Position numbers and translations under genes: made by a program. A model generated the notes under the pieces. It was not told the origin of the DNA and ran no database searches. It saw only the letters and a list, made by a program, of their open reading frames with translations. Below are positions 8,808-17,521 of a DNA stretch of 63,492 nucleotides, piece by piece (position 1 is the first letter of the stretch; each line of letters begins with the position of its first letter). Source of the stretch: Lysobacteraceae bacterium (GTDB lineage: Bacteria; Pseudomonadota; Gammaproteobacteria; Xanthomonadales; Ahniellaceae); assembly GCA_021299185.1 (NCBI GenBank), contig JAJTHZ010000014.1, positions 1 through 63,492 of the forward strand, in the 5' to 3' direction.

Positions 8808-11800
8808 ATGTTCAACTGGGTGTGCCCTCGCGGGCTTGGTGCCCTTGCGGGAATCGTTGTCGGCGTGCTGTTGGTGATCGCCACTGGCCTGCCCATGCCG
8901 GCGCGCGCCCAGTCCGAGATCGCCGCCGTGCCCGCAAGCTTCAGCAATGGCGCGCGAATCAGGGTCGCGACCGAACGGCTGGCCGTTTCCACGAACTATC
9001 GCGTGCGCCTGGAGCAGGCGCGGCCCGGCGCCGCTGAGTTCGACCTGCTGAATTTCAACTCCGGGTCGAGTACGCAGCCCTCGTTGACGGCTGCGATTCC
9101 GGACGCTCCGCTGGGCAACTACGCTCTCGTGCTCTATCGCGTGCAGTTGGGCCTCACCAAGGTCGCTGAGACGCCGGTTACGGTCGTCGCGGGACCCAGC
9201 ATCAGCCTGACATCCGACAGTGCGCGCCCGGGAAAATCGGTGCGCGTCCAGGCCGGTAATCTGGTTGCGGGCTCGCTGCGTGTGATCTATTCGGGGAGCA
9301 CCATCCTGGGTCCGATCCCGGTGGCGGCGGGAACCTGGAGCGGCAAGTTCGTGGTGCCGCGCGATCGACCCCCGAGTCTGCCGGCTGCAGTGGCGGTAGT
9401 GGTCGAAAACCTCGTGGGCCGGGTGGTGGTCGCGCGTGCCACCACGACGTTTCAGGCCCTGGCGTCCAGCGGACAGCCGCGCCTTCGCCTTTCGCTGAGC
9501 GGAACGCCTCCCACACCGGTCCGGCCAGGCCGATCCTTCACGCTGGCAGGTCGACTCCAGACCGACGAGGGGCTCGCGCCACAGGGCGCGCAGAGCGCGT
9601 ACTGGAGGGACGCGCGCGGCGTTGTCATGCCGCTGGACCAGACGATCTCCCTTGCTGCCGACGGCGCGTTCACGATGAGCGCGCGTGCGCCCAGCAATTT
9701 TCTGGACGGCTATCCGCTGTACCAGTCAGAACGGGGACGGATCACCTTCGTCAACCGGGGTCAAGACCCGCACACCGACTCGCCGTTCGACGACCTGTCG
9801 ACGAACGACAGCCCATTCGAAGTCGAATTCGTGGGTCGCAATCCGGCGTCGGCGCAGTTCACCGTCGTCGTGCAGGGCAACCAGCCGGGCAACAACGACC
9901 CGCTGCTCGGCGGCGTGTTCGTCGAGGCGCAACAGCAATGGCGATCCGATTTCGGAGGCGCGCCGGATGGCTCTGGCGTCTGGAACAACCCCAACGGCGA
10001 TGGCGGCGGCCCGGTCAACGACATGCAGGCATTGGGCACGTCGAACCCCAACCAGTTCCGGAACACGTCGAGTTTCATCAACCCCTATTCGTCGCAGACC
10101 TATGGCTGCAGCGCGACGATCTTCCGCCGCCAGACCAACGCCAGCGGCGAAGCGACATTCACCTTCCGCCCCGAAGCCATCGCCAACACCAACATCTCCA
10201 GTTTCGCCAATGATCCGTGTCGATACACGAGTCAGAACTGCCGCCCGGCGGCGCCCGGCGGCAGCGGCGCGCTGTCACCGGATCAAACCCGCTTCATCAT
10301 GCAGATTTATTCGGCCCACGTCGGATATCGAAACGACTTTGTCGAGCTGGCCTACGACGGCGCCATCGGTCGCGTGGTCGATCCCAACACCGGTCAGCCG
10401 TTCCCCAACGACCGGGTGACCGTGCGTCTCACGCCCAGCGAGCAAGCCGATTTCGACCTGCGAAACCTGCGCATCGACAACCTCGGCGCACCCTGGCGCA
10501 AGGTCGACAGCGCGCAGAGCCCTTGTCCGCCTGGCAGCGGTGGCGAGTGTTATCTGCAGCCCTTCACCTTCGGAACCATGTACACCTATCCCGACGGCAA
10601 CAAGTGGCCGGCCAGCGTGTTCAACCCCTTGAACCAGGGCCGCGTGATGCGGCTGCAGGTGGACCCGGCCGTGACCGGGCCGATGGCCGTCGGCCGCATG
10701 CGTATTCATGGCGGGCCCTGGATCAACTTCGTGCCCGGTCAGGGCACGCCAGCATGCGTGTTCGACCAAACCACGCCCATAGAGTACGTGGCCGCACTGC
10801 CCGATCTCACGCGCCTGCCGGTGGCGGGCGTCACAACCAACCACAACACCGGTGTCTCCAGCGGCGGCATCAACGGTGAAGTCGAACTTCGCTTCGGCAT
10901 GACTGCGCTGCGCACCATCCCGATCAAGATCGCGACCGAACTCCCGCCGACCGGCCTCGACGTCACCAACCCTCAGGTGACCATGCTGCGAATCAACGGA
11001 CAACGCGATTCGTTGACCGTGGAGTTCAACTATGGCGGGATCGATATTCCCGTGCCGCCTCCCGGCCACGGCATCGGGAACATGGACAATGTCTCGCAGA
11101 ATGACGGGACGTTCAGCGTGACTCGCGCACCGGACAACGCCGTCAACACTCTGCCGAGTTCGACGTCCAACAATGACGTGGCGGGTCGCGCCGGCGGGCC
11201 GCAGCCTGCTTCAGGGGTTTTCTTCGGCTTCACCAACGCCGATCACTCCACGCCAGACCCCGTCACGCTGTTCGACACCGGCGTGATTCCGCTTTTTCGT
11301 TATGTATGGGGCATCCCGCCGCTCGCCGCGGCCACCTTGGGTGCCGATTTCTGGATGCGGTCGGAGCTTGCTTTCTATGGGCAATTGATGAGTGCGGGCA
11401 TGAACGCCACCATCGATCCAACCGTCGAAGGCGGCGTCAAAATCTTCTTCGATCTCGATGTCCTGCTCGGGTTGATCAGCGCCAGCATCGCCGCCGAGAC
11501 CGAAATCGGCCTGACCATGCGGTCGATCATCAACGACGGGGGGCTCGCCCACCAAGGCGTGACGCAACAGTCCGGGGCATGCTTCAGATTCGACCTCGAC
11601 GCGGTATGGGAAGCCTGTGCCGCTGGAATCTGCGGCGGCGGCCGTGAGCCGCTGATCGAGGAGCGCGAGCCCGACAACTGCTCGACTTCCAGTCGCGACC
11701 GGTTGCCGCTGGCCTTGCGCATGCCCGAGCCAGGCGGGTTCGATCTCGCCCGTCCCTTCTACACCGCAACCGCACTCGCCAACGATGGGCGCGCCAACAG

Positions 11801-13430
11801 CGTCACCGTCGGTGTCACGGCGAGCGGCACGCTGGTGGCAACCCACCTGTCGGGTTCGTCGCCTGTGGCGACCCGCACCATCGCCGCCCAGACCGCAGGA
11901 GTGCAGCACATCGACGTTGCGTACCACGCCACCAACAGGATCGTCGCCGTCTGGTCGGAGAACACCCGTACCCCACTGCAATTGCAGGACTTGATCCGCA
12001 GTCAGCGCGAGCGCGCGTTCGACGCCATCGCACGTACTCAGCGCCTTCGATTCTCATCGTTCGATGGCCGCGTATGGTCGACGCCTGCAGACTTGACCGC
12101 TGTAGGCAACGATGGCAAGCCGCAGTTGGCTGGTTGCCTCCCGGCGCCGCGGTTGGTCGGCACTTCGGCGTGCCCGAGCGGTGGCGAAGTCACCGCAGTA
12201 TGGGAACGCGACGCCAATGCCAACCTGGACAACCCGGACATCGAAGTCTGGAGCTCGCGCTGGCAGTCGGCCCGCGGCTGGACGACGCCGTCGCGGGTCA
12301 GCGCCGCTGGGGCAAGCAGCGACATGCTGCCCTCCGTGGCCTACCGCAACGCGACGCCGATCGTGGTGTGGGCACACAATCGATCCGGGCACTTCGTCAA
12401 TCTCGGAGGACGACAAGCTGCCTATCGCTTCCTTGACGGGCGAAGCGAGCCGGTAATCGCCAGCGCTCTCGGATCCGGCGTCGGCTGGCTGTCGATCGGC
12501 GTGAGTCCTGCTGACGCGGTCGTGATCGCCTACACGCTGGCGCAGGATCCGCAGGGGTTCGTCGGCAATCGGCAGGCGCTTTTCGGCGCGCGCGCGACCA
12601 GCTGCGATGAAGCGGCAGGCACCTGCAGCTTCCTTGTCACGCAGCCGCGCGACGGCAATGGCCGCCAGTTCCGGGTCGAGCGTCCGCGGGTCGAGTTCGA
12701 CGACGAAGGGACGCCGATCATCGGCTTCCGTGCGGTGGGCTTCGGCCCCACCACGTCCGGCCAGGTCGGTTTGCCCGGTGACATGCCCGGTACCCTGCTG
12801 GGCACCGATGAGCTGGGTTCCGTGCGAGTGCACAGCTTTGCCCAGCCGATCTACACCGCACAGTTCGTGCCGCTCAGCGACAATGGTCTGCAGCACTGGA
12901 AGCCCGATTACGCATTCGACGATGTCAGCGGCAGCCTGCTCGTGGTCTCGATGCAGGCCCAGGCGCCGGTGAACGCGAGCGGGCCGATGCGCTTCGCCAA
13001 GGCCGTGATGGGGGACATCGGTGAGCGCATCGCGAAGGGGCAATCGTTGAACGACGGCGCCGTGCTGCGAATCGTGCCGAGCGGGCCCGATTTCAGCTTG
13101 CGTGACCCGCAGCCGTCGCGCAGCGTGGTGGCCGCAGGACAGTCGCTCAACCTTCGCCTCGGGCTCGTCAATCAGGGCCAAGCCTATGATCCGGCCACGC
13201 ACGGCGGTCTGAGGGTGGTGGTGAGCTGGAACGGTCCGGCAGGGGTCGGCGACGTGGCGGGCCAGTTCGAGCTGACCGACTCCCAACCCGCAAACGGCGG
13301 CCGCAACCTCACCATTCCCCTGACGGTGCCGGCCGGGCTGCGCAACGATCAGCGGCAGACACTGTTCGTCGACATCGTGGCTGGCGACGAGGCGAACACG
13401 TGGGTGGCACCGCCGATCGCGTGCTGGTGA
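8808..13430 (+). CDS. Giant exported multidomain protein, frameshifted near its end
   Basis: A 1540-residue frame starting with a signal peptide (residues 1-35, ending MPARAQS), with an SD-like GGGAG before the ATG. The order appears to be repeated Ig-like beta domains (about 40-340), a long Asn/Gly/Pro-rich region, an Ala/Leu-rich module around residues 835-900 containing FFDLDVLLGLISASIAAETE, a propeller-like region with recurring AVWSEN / VVWAHN phrases (about 990-1350), and a CARDB-like domain just before the stop. It closely parallels 21686-27452. The frame ends early; the expected C-terminus continues in another frame at 13400-13768, implying one lost base near 13395-13405. Function unknown; probably secreted or surface-exposed. 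Confidence 0.8.
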   Translation: MFNWVCPRGLGALAGIVVGVLLVIATGLPMPARAQSEIAAVPASFSNGARIRVATERLAVSTNYRVRLEQARPGAAEFDLLNFNSGSSTQPSLTAAIPDAPLGNYALVLYRVQLGLTKVAETPVTVVAGPSISLTSDSARPGKSVRVQAGNLVAGSLRVIYSGSTILGPIPVAAGTWSGKFVVPRDRPPSLPAAVAVVVENLVGRVVVARATTTFQALASSGQPRLRLSLSGTPPTPVRPGRSFTLAGRLQTDEGLAPQGAQSAYWRDARGVVMPLDQTISLAADGAFTMSARAPSNFLDGYPLYQSERGRITFVNRGQDPHTDSPFDDLSTNDSPFEVEFVGRNPASAQFTVVVQGNQPGNNDPLLGGVFVEAQQQWRSDFGGAPDGSGVWNNPNGDGGGPVNDMQALGTSNPNQFRNTSSFINPYSSQTYGCSATIFRRQTNASGEATFTFRPEAIANTNISSFANDPCRYTSQNCRPAAPGGSGALSPDQTRFIMQIYSAHVGYRNDFVELAYDGAIGRVVDPNTGQPFPNDRVTVRLTPSEQADFDLRNLRIDNLGAPWRKVDSAQSPCPPGSGGECYLQPFTFGTMYTYPDGNKWPASVFNPLNQGRVMRLQVDPAVTGPMAVGRMRIHGGPWINFVPGQGTPACVFDQTTPIEYVAALPDLTRLPVAGVTTNHNTGVSSGGINGEVELRFGMTALRTIPIKIATELPPTGLDVTNPQVTMLRINGQRDSLTVEFNYGGIDIPVPPPGHGIGNMDNVSQNDGTFSVTRAPDNAVNTLPSSTSNNDVAGRAGGPQPASGVFFGFTNADHSTPDPVTLFDTGVIPLFRYVWGIPPLAAATLGADFWMRSELAFYGQLMSAGMNATIDPTVEGGVKIFFDLDVLLGLISASIAAETEIGLTMRSIINDGGLAHQGVTQQSGACFRFDLDAVWEACAAGICGGGREPLIEEREPDNCSTSSRDRLPLALRMPEPGGFDLARPFYTATALANDGRANSVTVGVTASGTLVATHLSGSSPVATRTIAAQTAGVQHIDVAYHATNRIVAVWSENTRTPLQLQDLIRSQRERAFDAIARTQRLRFSSFDGRVWSTPADLTAVGNDGKPQLAGCLPAPRLVGTSACPSGGEVTAVWERDANANLDNPDIEVWSSRWQSARGWTTPSRVSAAGASSDMLPSVAYRNATPIVVWAHNRSGHFVNLGGRQAAYRFLDGRSEPVIASALGSGVGWLSIGVSPADAVVIAYTLAQDPQGFVGNRQALFGARATSCDEAAGTCSFLVTQPRDGNGRQFRVERPRVEFDDEGTPIIGFRAVGFGPTTSGQVGLPGDMPGTLLGTDELGSVRVHSFAQPIYTAQFVPLSDNGLQHWKPDYAFDDVSGSLLVVSMQAQAPVNASGPMRFAKAVMGDIGERIAKGQSLNDGAVLRIVPSGPDFSLRDPQPSRSVVAAGQSLNLRLGLVNQGQAYDPATHGGLRVVVSWNGPAGVGDVAGQFELTDSQPANGGRNLTIPLTVPAGLRNDQRQTLFVDIVAGDEANTWVAPPIACW

Positions 13431-13768
13431 CCTTGAACGAAATGCCGGTGCCGCAATCCGTGCGCGTGCACACCCGCCGCGATTCTCCCTTGGTCGACAT
13501 CACATGGTCTGATCCCAACGATGCGCGGATCGCCGGGTGGCGCGTGTGGAAGCGCAGCGCGACGGGCGAGTGGCAGCATCTCGGCAGCACGCGGGTGGCG
13601 GGCTACATGGACCTTCTCGGCACCATCGGCGGTGCCGTGCAGTACCGCGTCGCGGCCTACTCCGGCAACGGCGTCGAGTCGGTTCCCAGCGCGGTGGCCG
13701 ACGGCTTCATTTCCGTTTCGCGGGGTGATGCTCTTTTCCGTGACAGTTTCGAAGTGCCAGCGCCGTGA
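13400..13768 (+). CDS. C-terminal piece of the giant exported protein (FN3-like, FE tail)
   Basis: This frame overlaps the end of the 1540-residue frame and supplies the segment expected from its paralogue: an FN3-like domain (VDITWSDPNDARIAGWRVWK) followed by DALFRDSFEVPAP. In the paralogue at 24651-27452 the equivalent text is VQLNWDAPDDPRVIGWRVYR and DDALFRNGFETPTP in one continuous frame. It is therefore very unlikely to be a separate gene. Joined to 8808-13430 with one added base, it gives a protein of about 1653 residues. Confidence 0.75.
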   Translation: MGGTADRVLVTLNEMPVPQSVRVHTRRDSPLVDITWSDPNDARIAGWRVWKRSATGEWQHLGSTRVAGYMDLLGTIGGAVQYRVAAYSGNGVESVPSAVADGFISVSRGDALFRDSFEVPAP

Positions 13769-14020
13769 CTAAAAGTCGCCAACCGCCAGTGCTGCGCCGA
13801 CGTCGACGTGCGGCGCGCATCGCCGGGATCGACCTGCGTCGGCCGCGTGGTCGGGACTGCGCCGCGGCGCGCGTGAATTGCCAGCCGCAAGCGTGGGGTC
13901 CCATCGCGCCGGTGTTCGCGCAAGGCCTCACGCGTGCAGGCGGCCACGGGTGCGACTTCGTGAATTGCGTCGTGCGATTCGCTGTGTCAACGTCCGCCCC
14001 GGGTCATGCCGGGGCGGGCG

Positions 14021-14602
14021 ATGGGCGAGGTCACGCTGTTGATCGGACGCGCGCGGGACGGCGACCGGGAGGCCGCCGACGCGCTGTTCCGGGCGGTCTA
14101 CGACGACCTGCGGCGCATCGCCGGACGGCAGGCCGCGGGCGCCGGGGCCGGCGCGCACGGCGCGACCTCGCTGGTGCACGAAGCCTACTTCCCGCTGGCG
14201 AAGCCCGAGGCGCTGGCCTTGAACGACCGCCGGCACTTCTTCGCGGTGGCGGCGCGCGCGATGCGGCAGATCGCGGTCGACCACGCGCGCGAGCGATTGG
14301 CGGTCAAGCGCGGCGCGGGTGCACCGATGACCACGCTCGGGGCGGTCGACGCGCAGGCCGCCGACGACGCCCGGCTCGAGCGACTGCTCGACCTCGACGA
14401 GGCGATGAAGGCGCTCGAGGCCAGCGACGAGCGGCTCGCGCGGCTGGTCGAGCTGCGCCATTTCTCCGGCCTGCAACTGGACGAAGCCGGCGAGGTGCTG
14501 GGTCTGTCCGAGGCCACGCTCAAGCGCGACTACGCGAAGGCACGCGCCTTCCTGCATGCCTGGCTCGGCGATGGCGAGCCACGATCGGACGGCTCGGGCT
14601 GA
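14021..14602 (+). CDS. ECF-family sigma factor (TIGR02999-like)
   Basis: A 193-residue sigma-70 family factor. Region 2 is near residues 45-95 (SLVHEAYFPLAKPEAL and FFAVAARAMRQIAVDHARER), and region 4 with its helix-turn-helix is near 145-180 (LQLDEAGEVLGLSEATLKRD). The ATG at 14021 was chosen over 14006 because it matches the paralogue starting at 27528 (MVEVTQLIGRAREGD against MGEVTLLIGRARDGD). There is no anti-sigma gene. It is followed by an exported PD40 protein and then a Ser/Thr kinase. For related groups, control by a partner kinase is established (for example EcfK-PknS of Xanthomonas); its use here is inferred. Confidence 0.92.
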   Translation: MGEVTLLIGRARDGDREAADALFRAVYDDLRRIAGRQAAGAGAGAHGATSLVHEAYFPLAKPEALALNDRRHFFAVAARAMRQIAVDHARERLAVKRGAGAPMTTLGAVDAQAADDARLERLLDLDEAMKALEASDERLARLVELRHFSGLQLDEAGEVLGLSEATLKRDYAKARAFLHAWLGDGEPRSDGSG

Positions 14603-14724
14603 GCGAACGGGCTCGCGAGGCGCCGGGAGGCGCCTTCGCCCTGCGGTGAGCTCCGGCGGCCGGATCCGCCGTTACCTCGCCTGTAGCCCCGATTCCGCGG
14701 GGCCGACCCGCGAGGATCTTCGAC

Positions 14725-17253
14725 ATGCCGATAGAGCGCTCAGGGCACGTCCGACGCGGATTCGCCGTGGCGGCGACGCTGGCCGCGTCGTGCCTGTTCG
14801 ATGCGGCCCCTGCACAGGCCCAAGGCGACTGCAGCACGGGCTTCGAATGCGGACGCGTGGCCTGGGGCGAATACGTGCGCGACGGCGCGCAGTCGTACCG
14901 GCTGTGGCTGCAGGACTTCGACGGTGCGCGGCGCACCCTGCTGGCGGATTTCGGACCGTCCAGCGGCAACTTCGCCCGGGGCTTGCGCTTTGATGCCGCC
15001 TCGCGCCACCTTTATTTCATTGCCTCGGGGACGAGCAACTTCGACACCAATGTGTTCAGGATCCGGGTCGATGGCACGGGACTGGACAATCTGACCGAGG
15101 ATGGCTGCTTCACGGACGAGTTCGCGCTCTCGCCCGACGGCGCGCGAATCGCCTACCAGCGCAACTGCGGCCCGACCGATCTCGACGACAAGATCTGGCT
15201 GATGGACAACGACGGCGGCAACCAGCGCCTGCTGACGACAGCGCCACCGGTCAGCAACGATCCCACCGCCAACCAGCAGGAAAAGCCGGCGTTCAGCCCT
15301 GATGGCCAATTCGTGGTGTTCACCTCGCTGGCCGGCACGAGCGGGTCGCGGCAGGTGTATCGGTCCACGCTGGACGGCAACACGGTCGTCGCACTCACCG
15401 ATCCCGACATCGACAGCCGCTTCAACGACGAGCCCGTCTACCTGCCCGATGGCCGCATCGTGTATGCCTCCGGTCGTGCCGCGACGCAGGGGCCGCGGTT
15501 CAACGACCTGTATCGCATGGATGGCAATGGCGGCGGCGGGCTGCGCCTGACCGACATCGTCGGTGGCAAGTCCGACCTGGTGGTCAGCCCCGACGGCAGC
15601 CGGGTGCTGTTCATCAACCGGCCCGATCCGGTGGGCTTCACCGTGCCGCCGGTGCTTTACCTCGCGCGCACCGACGGCAGTGGCGTGGTCGCGCTCTACG
15701 ACGACCCGGCGGCCGAGCGCGTGTTCGTCAACAATGCGCGGTTCAGTCCCGACGGCAGTCGCGTCGCGTTCCAGTTGTGTTTCTCCAGCGGCGGCGACTG
15801 CACCAATGCCACGCGGGTGGTGGATCTCGACGGCGGCAACGCCGTGACCTACGGCAGCGCCACGGACAACGTCCCCTTCGGGGCCTTCGGCCGACCCGAC
15901 GTCGACGGCGACGGCGTGATCGACGGCGCCGATTCGTGCCCCGCGGTGCCCAACGGCTATCGCATCGCGGTGGAACTGGCGCCGCTCGACGTGTGGACGA
16001 TGAACTACGACGGTTCGCAGCAGGTCCGCCTCACCACCAGCTCCGCGGCCGACGTGCAACCGCGCTTCGACGCCACCGGCCGGCACATCATCTTCTCCTC
16101 GAGTCGCGCCGCCAACGACTTCGAGATTTACCGGATGAACGCCGACGGCAGCGGCGTAGTCCGCCTCACCAGCGTCGCCGGCGCCGACGAAGAGCCCGCG
16201 TTCAGCCCCGACGGCACCCGGTTCGCGTTCCTGGGGACACGCCCGTCGATGAACGGGTTCCGTCGCAATGTCTGGGTCATGGATGCCGACGGCAGCAATC
16301 CGCTCAGGCTCACGACCAGCCAGGGCTTCAACGGACAGGCCAACAACCCGGTGTTCAACGGCGACGGCACGCGCATCGCCTTCGACACGGTCCGCGATCT
16401 GCTCACCGGCAACAACCGCGACATCTATACGATCCGCGCCGACGGCAGCGACGAGGTTCGTCTCACCAGCACAGCCGGGATCGACATGGAACCCGCCTAC
16501 AGCCCCGACGGCAGGCGGATCGTGTTCATCTCGTACCGCGACGGCGCGGCGAACAACGGCGAGATCTACATCATGCGCGCCGACGGCACCGATCCGCAGC
16601 GCATCACACGCACGACCTTCCGCGAATCCAGGCCCACTTTCTCGCCCGATGGCGCGCAGATCGTGTTCATGGCCGACTACGACGGCAGCCTCCAGCTGCA
16701 CGCCATGAACCGCGACGGCACGGGCGTGCGCCAGATCACCCGCGGCACGAACTACGACCGCCCGACGCTGGCGCCGCAGGCCGATGCCGATGGCGACGGC
16801 ACCGGCGATGCCTGCGATCCGGCCTTCGATGCAGCGACCGCGGTCGGTGCACCAGTGGTGGTGCAGGCACCGGCCGGCAGTGTCGAGTTCGGCACGGTGA
16901 CCGGCGCGGGCGTGACGACCTTCACCGCGATCCAGCCGGATCCGAACGGCATGCCGGCGGGCTACACGCTGTGCGCGACCTGTCTCGCCTACGACATCAC
17001 GACCACCGCCGTCGTGGTGCCACCGATCACCGTGTGCATCGCGGTGCCCGCGGGCGTGCCGGCCGCCACCTTCCAGCAGCTTCGCCTGCTGCATGGCGCG
17101 AACGGGCAGTGGGTCGACCGAACGACACTGCGCATCGATCAGCCAGGCAGCCCGCGCAGGGTATGCGGTACGGTGGACTCGTTGTCGCCGTTTGCGCTGG
17201 CGTCGTTCGGCGGCGCGCCGATTGACGCGATCTTCGGCAGCGGCTTCGAGTAG
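14725..17253 (+). CDS. Exported PD40/TolB-like beta-propeller protein
   Basis: An 842-residue protein with a signal peptide (residues 1-33, ending APAQAQ). Between about residues 130 and 650 there are many PD40-type blades built on the phrase (F/L)SPDG followed by a beta strand and a D-x-DG turn, as in the TolB C-terminal propeller. Two thrombospondin-type-3-like calcium loops are visible, DVDGDGVIDGADSC near 392 and DADGDGTGDACDP near 688. A beta-sandwich follows, and the protein ends IDAIFGSGFE. That tail is shared with the two giant exported proteins. It sits between a sigma factor and a kinase on the same strand, so it may be a target or partner of the signalling pair; this is inference. 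Confidence 0.88.
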   Translation: MPIERSGHVRRGFAVAATLAASCLFDAAPAQAQGDCSTGFECGRVAWGEYVRDGAQSYRLWLQDFDGARRTLLADFGPSSGNFARGLRFDAASRHLYFIASGTSNFDTNVFRIRVDGTGLDNLTEDGCFTDEFALSPDGARIAYQRNCGPTDLDDKIWLMDNDGGNQRLLTTAPPVSNDPTANQQEKPAFSPDGQFVVFTSLAGTSGSRQVYRSTLDGNTVVALTDPDIDSRFNDEPVYLPDGRIVYASGRAATQGPRFNDLYRMDGNGGGGLRLTDIVGGKSDLVVSPDGSRVLFINRPDPVGFTVPPVLYLARTDGSGVVALYDDPAAERVFVNNARFSPDGSRVAFQLCFSSGGDCTNATRVVDLDGGNAVTYGSATDNVPFGAFGRPDVDGDGVIDGADSCPAVPNGYRIAVELAPLDVWTMNYDGSQQVRLTTSSAADVQPRFDATGRHIIFSSSRAANDFEIYRMNADGSGVVRLTSVAGADEEPAFSPDGTRFAFLGTRPSMNGFRRNVWVMDADGSNPLRLTTSQGFNGQANNPVFNGDGTRIAFDTVRDLLTGNNRDIYTIRADGSDEVRLTSTAGIDMEPAYSPDGRRIVFISYRDGAANNGEIYIMRADGTDPQRITRTTFRESRPTFSPDGAQIVFMADYDGSLQLHAMNRDGTGVRQITRGTNYDRPTLAPQADADGDGTGDACDPAFDAATAVGAPVVVQAPAGSVEFGTVTGAGVTTFTAIQPDPNGMPAGYTLCATCLAYDITTTAVVVPPITVCIAVPAGVPAATFQQLRLLHGANGQWVDRTTLRIDQPGSPRRVCGTVDSLSPFALASFGGAPIDAIFGSGFE

Positions 17254-17521
17254 GCGGGATGATTGCCTCTGCAGCCGCCAATTCGGCGCCGGCAAGTCGC
17301 GAGCTCGCCGCCCGCCGCCTTGTGCCCCGGCGGGCGTCGTGTCAGCGTGCACGCACGCGCACCGGACCGGCCAGGATGATGGCTTTGATGCTCGATCCCC
17401 CGTGCAACACGGTGTCGCCCGCCGACTGCGGAGTCGCGGGCCATGCGCGCGCCAAAGGCCCTTTTGCACGAATCGCAGCCCCGACGACGCACGCCGCCTG
17501 CTCGCCGCCTACGATGACTGC

